Source: Apoda limacodes (taxonomy: Eukaryota; Arthropoda; Insecta; Lepidoptera; Limacodidae). Taken from it: DNA of 64,000 nt. The DNA is taken from the NCBI GenBank assembly GCA_946406115.1, contig OX291543.1, forward strand, positions 498,501-562,500, in the 5' to 3' direction. The position numbers and the translations under genes were made by a program. Below, piece by piece: positions 21,111 to 31,480 of this stretch. The number at the start of each line of letters is the position of its first letter. The stretch's first letter is position 1. The notes under the pieces are model-generated. The model did no database searches. It worked only from the letters and a program-made list of their open reading frames with translations, and was not told the origin of the DNA.

Positions 21111-21818
21111 GACCATCTAGGTATTGAGCCAGTCAGTCAGTCTTCTTAGGAATTTCTCATATGTCTTTACTAGAATACCACGGTACTTATAGGGAGACTA
21201 ACGACGTTACCGGTGGGTTAATCGGATACGTGGTTTTGTAGGTTCGCTCTTATAGTAAGGTTTCATATACTATCATATGGTTATAACTTCATGGCTCATC
21301 GTGTTTAGGGTGTAGCCTTGGTTTTACGAGACACGTCCGGTATTGAAATGAGGTAGCTAGACAGGCAAACGGGGTAGCTTAACTTGGACACTTCGACTAC
21401 AGGACCATGCTAGGATAGTAAATCGCACATATATTCAATCGGGGACCCAATCTTAGTAATCTAAATTCTGGTCTAATACAGATTCTCAGCGGTTAAGGAC
21501 TAGTTAGTGTACAATATTCTTAATGTAGGTAAAAGTAAGATTACGGCTTTGATTTTATCCTTTCATACCTGGGACTGATTGAATCCATACCTCTTAAGAT
21601 CTTGGGTTATTATCGGTCACAACTAGGGGTCCAAATTGTCGATCACGCCACGAGACGATCACAGCCAAATAAAATATTAACTTTCATTAATAATAACCTT
21701 AACGGTTACAAAATATCATTAACATTTTAACAATAATAAAGGCAATAATAATATGTTAAGATTACTCACGTCTATTTAATAAATAAAAATAAAAGAAATT
21801 TTAAATTTCGCATAGGTC

Positions 21819-22276
21819 GCTACGAACTAACGGACAAGACAAATTAATTTGGCTATAAACGGAATCATTTCTCGTCAGAGGTTCTATCAGCCCTTTTAGG
21901 TCAACTCCATTCGCGGTCCATAATTTTCAATTTTACACTTCAATTTTAACTAAATCAACCTGTAGGTAGGTAGTTAGGGAGGTCATTTATTTCTCATTGA
22001 AAATTACATTTTGTCTGTTCTATAATGAATGCTTGGACCGACGTGATAGGATCGTAGCTTGCTCTGTGCGTGTGCGCGCGCCAGTCACTTATAATCTTTG
22101 ACAAGTCGCGGCTGCGTAAGTTGTTTTACGAGCTAATATATAAAGTGGATAAAAGACAGTGACATAAATTAACACTTACACAAACACAATAAACCCCTTT
22201 TTACACAAAGTGATCAAAAACATCTGATGCCAAAACCGGTATGTCAGGAATTTACTTTACGACCCAATTAAGGCCT
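21819..22276. other. AT-rich sequence without a recognised feature
   Basis: Between element A and the 25-bp direct repeat. A TATA-like word (atatataaag) lies near 22135-22145, downstream of a short GC-rich stretch, but nothing transcribed is recognisable after it. Confidence 0.4.
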
Positions 22277-22301
22277 ACGTGTGGCCTAGTTTTAATATCC
22301 A
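22277..22301 (+). repeat. 25-bp direct repeat, left copy (right copy 23068-23092)
   Basis: The sequence acgtgtggcctagttttaat plus atcca occurs identically at 22277-22301 and 23068-23092. It flanks a 766-bp segment containing the hairpin MITE. It may be a long target duplication or a local segmental duplication. Confidence 0.75.
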
Positions 22302-22390
22302 TCTTCTGGTAGGCAGACGTGGTTGTTCGGACCACGTATATTTGGATCGTATTACATACGTCGGGTCACGTATAGTTTACCGGTCTTATT

Positions 22391-22622
22391 GGTCCATTGA
22401 AATGTAACAATTTAAGGACCGAATATTGCATTTGTGAAAACACTTTTTTCACGATATCTCGGAAAAAAGTGTTTTCACCCCTTTTTCCAAGATGGCGGCC
22501 GGATGAAAATGGTGGCGACCTTTCAAACTTAAGGTTAAGCTTCTTTTGAACCCCCACACATGTCCCAAAAATAAAATTGCGTCCTCTAACAAATGCAAAG
22601 CTCATGTAACATTTCAATGGAC
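22391..22622. mobile_element. MITE-like element with terminal inverted repeats and a central perfect hairpin
   Basis: Ends gtccattgaaatgt at 22392-22405 and, inverted, acatttcaatggac at 22609-22622; the match extends outward with one gap. Inside, gtgaaaacacttttttc (22434-22450) and gaaaaaagtgttttcac (22462-22478) form a perfect 17-bp stem with an 11-nt loop. The body includes tttttccaagatggcgg. The element is non-coding: the 94-codon minus frame has no motif. No target duplication was established. Confidence 0.6.
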
Positions 22623-23092
22623 TATATCTTGTACATTGTTTATCGGACACATTCGCACAGTGTAGATAATTAAGTAATTACCCACTTTTTTGTTATTGTG
22701 GTAAAAATAGATTGGAATAAATAGGTAGTTATGATAGGAACAACATCCAGTCCCCCTATATTCTTGTCGCCGTGAGCATCACAGCTCGTGTATGCATACA
22801 CAGCGCCCACGCACTAGTCACCCTTTGTACTTTAAACTAGGAGCTAAGGCAGTAATTATATAATTCAAACCTCAATTATATTTTGTCTTTTTAAAAACTT
22901 TTTTAAATATTGTTGTTTTATGACGGATTGTAAGATAACGTATTTATTTGTGTAATTGTGTAGTTAGGGTATTATACATTGTAGTTGGTGTTTTTGGGGT
23001 TTATATCTACATCTTGTTATAGTTATTACGCTAAATTGGTTGCTGTAACAAACTGTATGTATAACAAACGTGTGGCCTAGTTTTAATATCCA

Positions 23093-24704
23093 ATGTCATC
23101 AAAATAATACATAATCAATTCACGAAAAGATCGTCAAGAATAAAAATTAAAATAACCTAAGAAAATTAATAAGGCTTAAAAATATTTTAAGACAAAACGT
23201 CAACGATTAAAAATAAACATATAAATAGATTCAATTTTCAGTCAAAGATTTAAAAACAAACATAAATAAGAATCAATAGTAAATAAAAAAGTCAAAACAA
23301 AAGCAAATATAAATAAAAATCAATTATCAATAAAAATGACAAAAAAAACAAACGAATACAATAAAATGTCAAACGTGTAAACTGTATTATTTGAAGAAAT
23401 ACAGTGATTGAGTTAGTGAAAACTCTTTTAGCTGGCGATTAAATTTCTGATACGTGGGTTTGTTTATTAGGTCGACGGGCAGGATCTCATAATAAGCTGG
23501 GCCTATGACTCGAGAATCTTTATCCAGCTGGGCCAGCCGTTGGGCCCGTGGCACACGTTGTAGACGCCCTGTTTGGCGAGTCACTCTGCCGGGACACTGA
23601 TGTGTTTTTATTGCGTCGAGTGTACATTATAATATCGCAAACATATTGAGAGTAATTTGTTATTATACAGTATTTTTTAAATAGTTGTCTGCACGAATGG
23701 CGAGGTGTTACACCCGCAAGTTTGCAAAGAGCTCTATTTTGTATAATGAACACTCGATTGGAGTCTGTCGAGTTGCCCCATAGAATAACGCCATATGACA
23801 GAAAGGAGTGAAAGTAGGGAAAATATATTTCTAATAGTGCAACGTCCGACACGAGTGGTTTCAGCTTTCGTAATGTAAATACTGCACTACTCAGCTTTTC
23901 ACACAACGTAGATACAAGGTGTTTCCATTTTAGTTTAGTGTCTATGGTAAACCCTAGAAATTTACAGTTCTCGCATTGTGGCATCGGACCCTGTACTTGT
24001 GGAGTTTAAGTGGGGTTTCCTGTTGAGAATATCATCACATTGGACTTTGTGACGTTGAGGACGAGACCGTTTGCCGAGAACCACGCGTTGAGCTGAGCGC
24101 ACGCGTTTGCTCTCTTGTTTTCGAGCTGTTCATACCTGCGTGCGCTCACCACCACCGTTGTGTCATCGGCGAACAGCACCGTCAGGCCTTCGGTAACTGA
24201 CAATGGGAGGTCATTCATAAAGACCGAAAACAGAGAGTTTCCGAGGGCCAATCCCTGTGTTAAACCAACCACCACTTCACTCGCATTTGACCTTATGATT
24301 TTGCCCCCTTCGATTTGAACCGTTTGAAGCTATTTGTGAGAAATGACCTTAACAGTTCGTGCGTTATGTTTTTTAGGCCATAATATTTAATTTTCTCTAA
24401 TAACAACTCAAAGTTCATCAAACGCTTTTGAGAGATCACAGAATATCCCTGCCATCTTATACTTGTCGTCCAGAGCCGTTGCAATGCAGTCATAGATTTC
24501 ATGGGCTGCTTCTGTGGTGGACCTGTTTTGTCTGTCGGTCAGTAGGTTTCAAGATGTTGCATCAAGCAATTTGATAAAATCGATTCAATCATTTTTGATA
24601 TGTTGGGTACTGTTGTTATAGGTCTATAAAAGTCTACAGAATCCCTCTCCCCTTTTCCTTTGTAGACTGGACAGACTCGTGTGCTCTTAAGTACGTCTGG
24701 GTAT
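23093..24704 (-). pseudogene. LINE H (jockey superfamily), RT and C-terminus, 3' part
   Basis: Minus-strand non-LTR element with several shifts. In protein order: YPDVLKSTRVCPVYKGKGER and FYRPITTVPNIS at about 24600-24700, a finger/palm region with FCDLSKAFD-type sequence split between frames at 24430-24560, LLEKIKYYGLKNI, motif C as LTVLFADDTTVVV at about 24160, FLGFTIDTKLKWK at about 23950, SYGVILWGNSTDS at about 23770, and the C-terminus ending near 23388. The AT-rich 3' UTR (23093-23390) is internally repetitive with recurring 'atttttatttatatttg'-like words. Its upstream part continues at 26860-27240; the two pieces are separated by another LINE. Confidence 0.82.
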
Positions 24705-24869
24705 ATAATAATAATAATAATAATAAATGTTTATTTCAGACCTTGGTCCATAGTGTGTTAGTAACAAATATACTTAAAAACTATGTTAGTTGTACAGATT
24801 ATATAACAAAATACTAAACAAATAATTATTTTTTTTATTATTATTTTATTTTGCGAGATTGACAAGTGT
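24705..24869 (-). repeat. 3' UTR and (TTA)n tail of the inserted LINE
   Basis: On the minus strand the coding frame ends at 24870, and the sequence then runs to 'aaggtctgaaataaacattt' followed by about eight TTA triplets (24708-24731 on the plus strand as taa repeats). A simple-repeat tail of this kind marks the 3' end of many LINEs and gives the boundary with LINE H. Confidence 0.65.
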
Positions 24870-26888
24870 TCACATACGTCGTCTTATATGAACACCTACA
24901 CACTCTCGCAAAATGGGGCAATCAAACCTTTTGGAAGCTGCTACCAAGACCCTGTTCGGGCTGCCACGCACACGGCTTAGCAGTGACGCCGTTCTGTTGC
25001 GCATGATGGCATAAAAATCGCTCGTGCGAGCTTCAGCAAACATTGCTGATGCGCTACAGTCGCGCGGCAGCCCCATCAGTATCCGGAATGCATTATTATA
25101 TTGGACTCGCAGAGCACTATAGGCCTTTTGCGTATAGTTGACCCATAGACTGCAAGTGTAAAACGATTGGCAGAATGCTTTAAACAAAGTAATTTTAACA
25201 CTCTGCGTACATCGAGCAAATCTACGTGTCAACATATTACACCTAACAGACAGTGCTCTGCGCTCCCTTTCAATGTCTAGGTCATCTTTTAGAGTATCTG
25301 TGACCCAGTGCCCCAGGTACTTAAATTGGGAAACTCTCTTAAGAGGCGCGCCAGAAAGTATTACCGAAGGGACCTGGTCATAGGTTTTATTTCCCGCTTT
25401 AAACACCATTATTTCACTTTTTAGTGAATTGTAACGGAGGCCATGGGTCTCAGCGTACTCCTCACATATTCTAGCCAGTCTTCTCAAGGCACTAATTGAT
25501 GGACTCAGCAGCACCATGTCATCAGCATAGCTTATGTTATTTACACTTTTGCCATCGATAAAGCATCCGACAGATGCGCTATTGAGTTCTTCAATCAGTC
25601 TGTTCATATAAAGGTTGAAAAGTCTAGGAGACGTCAACCCCCCTTGTCTCACTCCACACTCCATTCTGTACACTTCCGATGTTGCACCTGCCCATCTCAC
25701 ACAATTAGTCTGGTGCTGATACCAATGTTTAAATATTGATATCAACTCCTTTGGTACACTAGTTTCATTTGATAGCTTTCTCCACAGTATATCATAATTT
25801 ACCAGATCAAAAGCTTTAGAAAGATCCAAGAAACATGCATATACTGGTGTTTTTCTATCTGTATAGTACCTGACAGTGCGCTTAAGGCAGTAAATGGCTG
25901 TTTCGGTTGAAAGGCCAGGCCGAAAACCAAACTGGGCGTCATTCAATTGCAAATGAAGCCCTAACTGTCGATCAAGCACACTGTCCAGCACCTTGGCAAT
26001 AACAGTGGCAAGAGAGATCGGCCTATAATTATTTATATCGCAAATGTCTCCAGTCTTGTTTTTAACAATTGGTACGACAACAGTCTCAATGAGGTCGTTG
26101 GGCAGAAAAGCATGACCTAAGCACAAAGAAAATAACATTGCCAGTACACGAGGTAAGTGAGCACCCGCATATTTAAGATGTTCAACGCTGAGGCTGTCGT
26201 GTCCTGGTAATTTACCCCGGCACATTTTCGAAATTACTGTTTCAATTTCATTTGCAGTAACACAAATTTGAACGTCACCGACTCTTTCCTCGGCGGTGAA
26301 CACCTCACTTTTCGATAAAGGATGTACTTGAAAGTGCTTATGGAACAAGCAAGCAATTTGGCGGGGATCGCTCACGCTCTCTATGCTCACAGGAAGACTC
26401 TGACGAGGATTAAGTCGGTTTGTCTGTTTCCAAAATTCTTTAAAAGTTTTGTTTTTGTGATGTGTGGCCAATAAATCCATTTTAACTTGTTGTTGATTAT
26501 CTTGGCACCACTTCAATTTCTTTTTAACTCTCACACATGTTGTCATATACAGTGCCCGACGATGGTTTACCGTGAGACACCCACTCCTGATGAAAAAAAA
26601 TGTATTAATTAGTTCAACCAGTATTCTAGATAGAAGCGGGCAGATGCATATAAGTAGGTCTGTAGAGATTTCGTTAATATCGCGTGTGGTTCGCGACTTT
26701 ATCATTGAGCGCAGCGTGCGGTTGAGGTCTGCGAGTGTGTTCTGTGTAACACTAAGTTGGTGACATCTGCATCGCCTATGCCATTTTGAACATATGACAA
26801 AGATTTGTTTTTGTCTGTTTGCACTATATACTTCGACGCTAGTAGAGGAAGTGTTAGTTAAGGTGTTCGGAAATGTAGTTCGGTTCAA
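24870..26888 (-). CDS. LINE reverse transcriptase, 672-codon uninterrupted frame (possibly Daphne clade)
   Basis: The longest intact RT frame in the window. RT motifs in order: GKLPGHDSLSVEHLKYAG, NNYRPISLATVIAKVLDSV, QFGFRPGLSTETAIY, motif A in ACFLDLSKAFDLVNYDILW, GVRQGGLTSPRLFNLYMN (motif B), motif C in NISYADDMVLLS, then FKYLGHWVTDTLKDD and a C-terminal ARTSDFYAIMRNR region. Upstream of RT only a short linker and no endonuclease motifs are present, so the copy is 5' truncated; its first residues fall in sequence of the host LINE H. Motif wording reminds me of the Daphne clade, but this is recognition only. Having no stops in about 2 kb suggests a fairly recent insertion. Confidence 0.85.
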   Translation of the reverse strand: MNRTTFPNTLTNTSSTSVEVYSANRQKQIFVICSKWHRRCRCHQLSVTQNTLADLNRTLRSMIKSRTTRDINEISTDLLICICPLLSRILVELINTFFFIRSGCLTVNHRRALYMTTCVRVKKKLKWCQDNQQQVKMDLLATHHKNKTFKEFWKQTNRLNPRQSLPVSIESVSDPRQIACLFHKHFQVHPLSKSEVFTAEERVGDVQICVTANEIETVISKMCRGKLPGHDSLSVEHLKYAGAHLPRVLAMLFSLCLGHAFLPNDLIETVVVPIVKNKTGDICDINNYRPISLATVIAKVLDSVLDRQLGLHLQLNDAQFGFRPGLSTETAIYCLKRTVRYYTDRKTPVYACFLDLSKAFDLVNYDILWRKLSNETSVPKELISIFKHWYQHQTNCVRWAGATSEVYRMECGVRQGGLTSPRLFNLYMNRLIEELNSASVGCFIDGKSVNNISYADDMVLLSPSISALRRLARICEEYAETHGLRYNSLKSEIMVFKAGNKTYDQVPSVILSGAPLKRVSQFKYLGHWVTDTLKDDLDIERERRALSVRCNMLTRRFARCTQSVKITLFKAFCQSFYTCSLWVNYTQKAYSALRVQYNNAFRILMGLPRDCSASAMFAEARTSDFYAIMRNRTASLLSRVRGSPNRVLVAASKRFDCPILRECVGVHIRRRM

Positions 26889-27240
26889 CTTTCTTCCTAT
26901 CGTGATCTTTTAGTAAAATTGTGTGTTTACGTGGTTTGTTGGAAACTTCCTCGGCTACTATGCGCCACATTTCTTTTGATCGGTTATTACTATTTTGAAG
27001 GCGATTCTCTGTGTAACTTTTGCGAGCAGTTAAACTTTAAGTTTTAATAATATTGCAGTAATTGGTAATAAATGTCATCAAGTTTGTACTTTCTGGGTCT
27101 CTATGGGCGTTTGATTTTGGTTAAGTCGTTATACTTTGAAATAAGTCTTGAAAGAGTATCCGTTACCCATGGTATATGATTGCTTTTCTTTTTTAATTTA
27201 TTTTTGAAAGGAAGGTATGTCAATATAATAAGTCAAAATA
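26860..27240 (-). pseudogene. LINE H, endonuclease-RT linker (5' part, split off by the inserted LINE)
   Basis: Minus-strand pieces IPWVTDTL, ISKYNDLTKIKRP and SYTENRLQNSNNRSKEMWRI read as the linker between endonuclease and RT of a jockey-superfamily LINE (the 'SKxMWxI' word is characteristic). Stops and frame changes are frequent. The next part of this protein is found at 24700 and below, on the other side of the LINE at 24705-26860. No endonuclease domain is left upstream. Confidence 0.6.
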
Positions 27241-27496
27241 TTAAATAATTTAGTAAATTTGTCATTAATAGTTATGGCAATGTCAAAAAAAAAGTTCGAA
27301 TTACAATTTTCTATGTCAATATAAAATTATGATCACGATTCACTATTAATTAACGCGGATGAACGGGAAAGAAAACGCTCGAAATTCCACGCGGACCAAC
27401 TAGTTCTGCCGTTCACTTGATCCGTGGGGAATAAACGAGTTTGACATTATAATACATGTAAATATAACTATAACCGAATCCCTATAGCTTTCTGAA

Positions 27497-27640
27497 ATTC
27501 CTTACTATAATCAATCAATCAAAAAAAACTTTATACAAATAGGTTTCTAAGAACACTTTTGAATCGTCAATACAATGTATACGATGTTAATTTCTGCCAA
27601 AAAGAGCTGGCAAGAAGTTCTATTTAAAGTAATAATACAA
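27497..27640 (-). repeat. 3' end fragment of a LINE with (TGAT)n tail
   Basis: On the minus strand: agctctttttggcagaaatt, then 'gattcaaaagtgttcttaga', then 'ataaagttttttttgattga' and a short TGAT tail. This matches the type of 3' UTR seen at 61220-61394 (ttcttgccggttcttctc, cataagtgctc, aataaattgaatttg) and is common in Lepidoptera in my experience. No coding part is kept. Confidence 0.55.
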
Positions 27641-27934
27641 TACTTTGATAATTACCTAAAGAGTATACAATATGTACCGAAACACTTATTAGGTAATAAA
27701 AATAAGTTAGTAAGCTACTAAAAACAAAGTCAAACATGTCAATTATAATTTTTTTGTTTTTATGTAGCATACGGGGCGCACCATGTGAAGCGTCAAATAT
27801 CGTCAATCGAGTGAAGGAATACAGATATTTAATTGCGCCATCACAATTATTTTTGCACAATCATATGTACATACATACTTACATATACTTAAAACAATCC
27901 ATACTCTCCATGAATATAATATAATAATAAATAT

Positions 27935-28120
27935 TATTAATGCGAAAGTAAATCCGTCTGTTACCTCTTCATGCTGAAACCACTGTACCGATCAAGATGA
28001 AATTTGGCATGCAGATAGTTTGAGTCTCGGAAAAGGACATAAGCTACTTGAAAACGACAAGTATTATCCGTTGGTTTTTTTTCCCATAATTGAGGTTTTT
28101 CCAATTATATCCTTAAATAT
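27935..28120 (+). repeat. Dispersed insect repeat ('gcgaaagtaaatccgtctgt' type)
   Basis: The run 'attaatgcgaaagtaaatcc', 'aaccactgtaccgatcaaga', 'tgaaatttggcatgcagata' is a pattern I know as a widespread non-coding repeat of lepidopteran and other insect introns. The exact family is unknown to me. The surrounding 27240-29360 is otherwise AT-rich with no gene. Confidence 0.5.
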
Positions 28121-28587
28121 TGCAGTTTTATTTGTGTGCTTTCAAACTTTCTGTCTGTAATCAAGGCGTTGTCATAGAAATTCCGCGCTGATAACCGAAT
28201 GTAACACGAGTGGAGCCGCGGGGAAAATATTAAATAACAATTATAATTAATAATAATAAAAAAAATGTCAAACAATAATCTTCTAAAAATTGACATTCAT
28301 ATATCAAAAAAATTAAACCTAGAATTAGAAGTTAACCATGAAAAAATTGTTGATTAATTTCTTCGCATCCCGGCGTTAAATATGAAAACGTAGGCGGCCC
28401 TGCATTTGCCAGTCTTTACACGAATTACACATAGTTTTATACCTGCTACCGTGGACAACAGCGCACAGCCCTCGTCGTCGAAATATTAACCGATCCAAAC
28501 GCAGTGTCTGTAAACGTGCTTCGTCTTCTAAATACGTCTGCTCCCGGCCTCAGAGGCGCAGCTTAAACCGTAACAGACAAATAGAAA

Positions 28588-29066
28588 GGGCTATATCTCC
28601 ATAACTATTGATCGTAGTCTAATAAATAATATCTCCACATAAATGATAGATCTCATCAAGATTGGTATTTCGGATTTTTAGTACCCATTACACCACAATA
28701 GTGTTTTCACTTACTCCATCGATGAATATCTGTCACACTAGTTCCATTGAACAAAATACAGGTGTATTGTTCGGGTTTACTTACTCAAATAAATATTTAA
28801 AATTGCAAAAATAAAAAAAAATCGTGAGCTCCATTTGTCATTCGCCCGTGGTCCTATTGCGTAGTTCGACTGGTAGTACCAAGGGTAATGATTTTTGTCC
28901 CTGGTTCTACCAGTAGGACTGTAACAAGAAAATTAAGAGTTTTTTATCACACTGGCTTGTAAACAGTGTCATTACTCCCACGGAATTTTTATTTTTTTTA
29001 TTTTTACTTGTCAGAAGTAATAGATTTTAGAAACGGCTTTATCTCCGTAACTTTTGATCGCAGACT
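28588..29066 (+). repeat. Pair of diverged direct repeats (28588-28617 and 29035-29064)
   Basis: 'ggctatatctccataactat' + tgatcgtag near 28589 and 'ggctttatctccgtaacttt' + tgatcgcag near 29035 match at most positions, 447 bp apart. They are probably two pieces of one dispersed repeat; nothing coding lies between them. Confidence 0.5.
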
Positions 29067-29363
29067 TCCATTTTCTTTACATTTCTGCAAATCAAAATTA
29101 CACCTTAGCGTTGGGTACATCCATAAAACAATAAAAATGCTTACTTCACATATATATATATACATATTATATAAGTACCTTACTATTTCTACCTAATATC
29201 CAGAATTAATCTTTAGTACAAGTCAAAAAAATGCATGACGTCACGTTAGAGTGTCTTCGTGGTATCAAACACCTCGGTGTTGATATCAGCACATGGTACC
29301 CTGTCTTACTTCTTCTTTTACTTCTTCTCTTACGGTTTCATATTCGGAAAAGGTCAAAAACAA

Positions 29364-30023
29364 AATAATTACAAAGGAATGTTAAACGTATCCCGCAGAT
29401 CTCATACAATAATTACAAAGGAATGTTAAACGTATCCCGCAGATCTCATACAATAATTACAAAGGAATGTTAAACGTATACCGCAGATCTGATACAATAA
29501 TTACAAAGGAATGTTAAAGGTATCCCGCAGATCTCATACAATAATTACAAAGGAATGTTAAACGTATCCCGCAGATCTCATACAATAATTACAAAGGAAT
29601 GTTAAACGTATCCCGCAGATCTCATACAATAATTACAAAGGAATGTTAAACGTATCCCGCAGATCTCATACAATAATTACAAAGGAATGTTAAACGTATA
29701 CCGCAGATCTGATACAATAATTACAAAGGAATGTTAAAGGTATCCCGCAGATCTCATACAATAATTACAAAGGAATGTTAAACGTATCCCGCAGATCTCA
29801 TACAATAATTACAAAGGAATGTTAAACGTATCCCGCAGATCTCATACAATAATTACAAAGGAATGTTAAACGTATCCAGCAGATCTCATACAATAATTAC
29901 AAAGGAATGTTAAACGTATCCAGCAGATCTCATACAATAATTACAAAGGAATGTTAAACGTATCCCGCAGATCTCATACAATAAATACAAAGGAATGTTA
30001 AACGTATCCCGCAGATCTCATAC
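29364..30023 (+). repeat. Satellite-like array: 15 copies of a 44-bp unit
   Basis: Exactly 660 bp, 15.0 units of aataattacaaaggaatgtt + aaacgtatcccgcagatctcatac. Most units are identical. Variant pairs recur: units 3 and 8 share 'tataccgcagatctgatac' and units 4 and 9 share 'aaaggtatcccg', so a 5-unit (220-bp) block has been duplicated; units 12 and 13 share 'tccagcag'. There are no unique spacers, so it is not CRISPR-like. It ends 34 bp before the envelope remnant at 30057. Confidence 0.95.
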
Positions 30024-30056
30024 AATGATTTCAAGTTTGATGCGAAGGTCCTAATC

Positions 30057-31480
30057 ATGACTAATTTAATCAAAACATCTGCTTTTTATAAATTATTCAG
30101 CTATTTAGAAACAACGTGTAATAACGTTGACTTAAAACATTGTACAATGATATTATCGCAATGTTTTGAAATATATACTAAGGACATTGAGCTTGTAAAG
30201 AAAAATGAAAATTATTTATTATATTTATGGCGAAATCGAACTTGAGGACGAACATGATTTGTTAAAAAGAACGGAAGATATAAAGATTTAACGGCAAAGC
30301 AGCACAAACATATCAGCACACACCTAAACGAATTGGACCAAGCCACGAACATCAAAATTCAGGAAACGCAAGTATTCATTTTATCAGCCTTCAGCGCAAC
30401 AAGCATTTTGAACAATCTAAAATGCATACAAGACACCTTATTGGATACTCTTGCTGATATTCATTACGGACAATTTAACATGCATGGTATTACACCTGAA
30501 CAACTTCGACAAAAACTTAGCATTATATCTGGGTAGCAGAAGGCATTACATTACCTATTAAGAATACTTAAGAAGACTTAAGAAAAATATACAACCTGTT
30601 GAAAGTAAAGACTAGATTGACAGAAAAATATTTTATCCACTAGTTAGAGGCAGTTTAAAGCTCTATCGGGTAATTCCCATAATGCAATCCAGAATCGTAT
30701 GATGAGTATTGTACCTGTCTTAAATATAAATATGTAAACATCAAAAGAGACTAACATGACTATATCAATAGAGGAACTCCCACAGTGCTTACGGGTAGAA
30801 GAGTCATGCCTATGTGAATTAAAACAACCTATTTATCATCTTGGAATTGACAATTTTTTTGTGACATAAATAAATAAACAAATCAATTCAAAACGCAGAA
30901 AAATGCTTGCACAAGGCAGTGGATTACTTTAAATGAGCCCGTGTGTACCTGTTTTTCTGTCGTAATAAATACACAATTATAATAATATGTAGAGATAAGT
31001 TTTATTTGAAGCAATTGAATAGTTCCGGTGTTATATCGCTGACACAAAACTTTGTCTTAAAGGGTGAACATTTTACCGTATATCCACAACAAACGCAAGA
31101 GATTAGTTTAAACTTGCCATCTGATAATTTTGTACCCAAAATTGATCATATAAACCACATAGTGACATTGGAATTTCCAGCATTCAATGAATCAAATTAC
31201 AACGAAATCTCATCCCACGAAATCCATCACTCTCTGCAACAAATTCATCATCAAATAAAAACCGTGAAGGACAGCAATCCACAGATAAATGATATATCAT
31301 CATGACATACATCATTATACCATCTGCTATATTTTGGTATTAGCTTTGGTTATTCTGTTGGCGGTGTTCCTGTAGAAATGGCGATGTCGTCTGAGCCGAC
31401 GAGTTGTCGTCACCCTGACATCGAGCCGCAATCTGTAGTAATTGATAGTGTGGTGAAGAAAGTCAAGTATTGTAGTGCAT
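30057..31480 (+). pseudogene. Insect endogenous retrovirus (errantivirus-type) envelope gene, degenerate
   Basis: Plus-strand pieces in several frames together follow the order of insect-retrovirus Env, itself related to baculovirus F-type fusion proteins. They are an N-terminal region at 30057-30245, a helical region at 30290-30536 (LNELDQATNIKIQET, LADIHYGQFNMHGITPEQL), a middle part at 30540-30850 (EDLRKIYNLLKVKTRLTEKY, MTISIEELPQCL, KQPIYHLGIDNFF) and a C-terminal ectodomain at 30943-31305 ending in a hydrophobic membrane-segment-like run and basic tail (about 31305-31400). At least five stops or shifts break it, so no protein is made. No gag or pol of the same strand adjoins it; upstream is the 44-bp array. 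Identification is from motif pattern; a search is needed for certainty. Confidence 0.62.

Larger units (their letters stand above)
12765..21814 (+). mobile_element. Element A: large non-coding TGTAG-ended element, interrupted by a gypsy core
   Basis: The left end TGTAGTG at 12765 is preceded by GGTC (12761-12764); the right end ...tttcgcata at 21814 is followed by GGTC (21815-21818), a 4-bp target duplication. The first 77 bp differ from the inverted copy B (44908-50945) at only about five positions, and homology continues through 12765-16530 and 20665-21770. In B these two blocks are contiguous; in A they are separated by a mag-like gypsy core (16530-20659). Apart from that core A encodes nothing recognisable on either strand. 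Its right terminus has decayed from the CTACA of copy B to GCATA. It also carries a (TA)n run at about 14592-14621. See the findings for interpretation (giant solo LTR versus non-autonomous element). Confidence 0.7.

Noticed and set aside
12765..21814. Element A as a full-length gypsy with two long LTRs flanking gag-pol
   Set aside because: The sequences on the two sides of gag-pol are successive parts of one unit (contiguous in B), not copies of each other.
29364..30023. CRISPR-like look of a regular array
   Set aside because: Units are directly adjacent with no unique spacers, and the genome is eukaryotic.
30057..31480. A functional captured envelope (syncytin-like) gene
   Set aside because: The env remnant is broken by at least five stops or shifts, so this copy cannot encode a complete protein.
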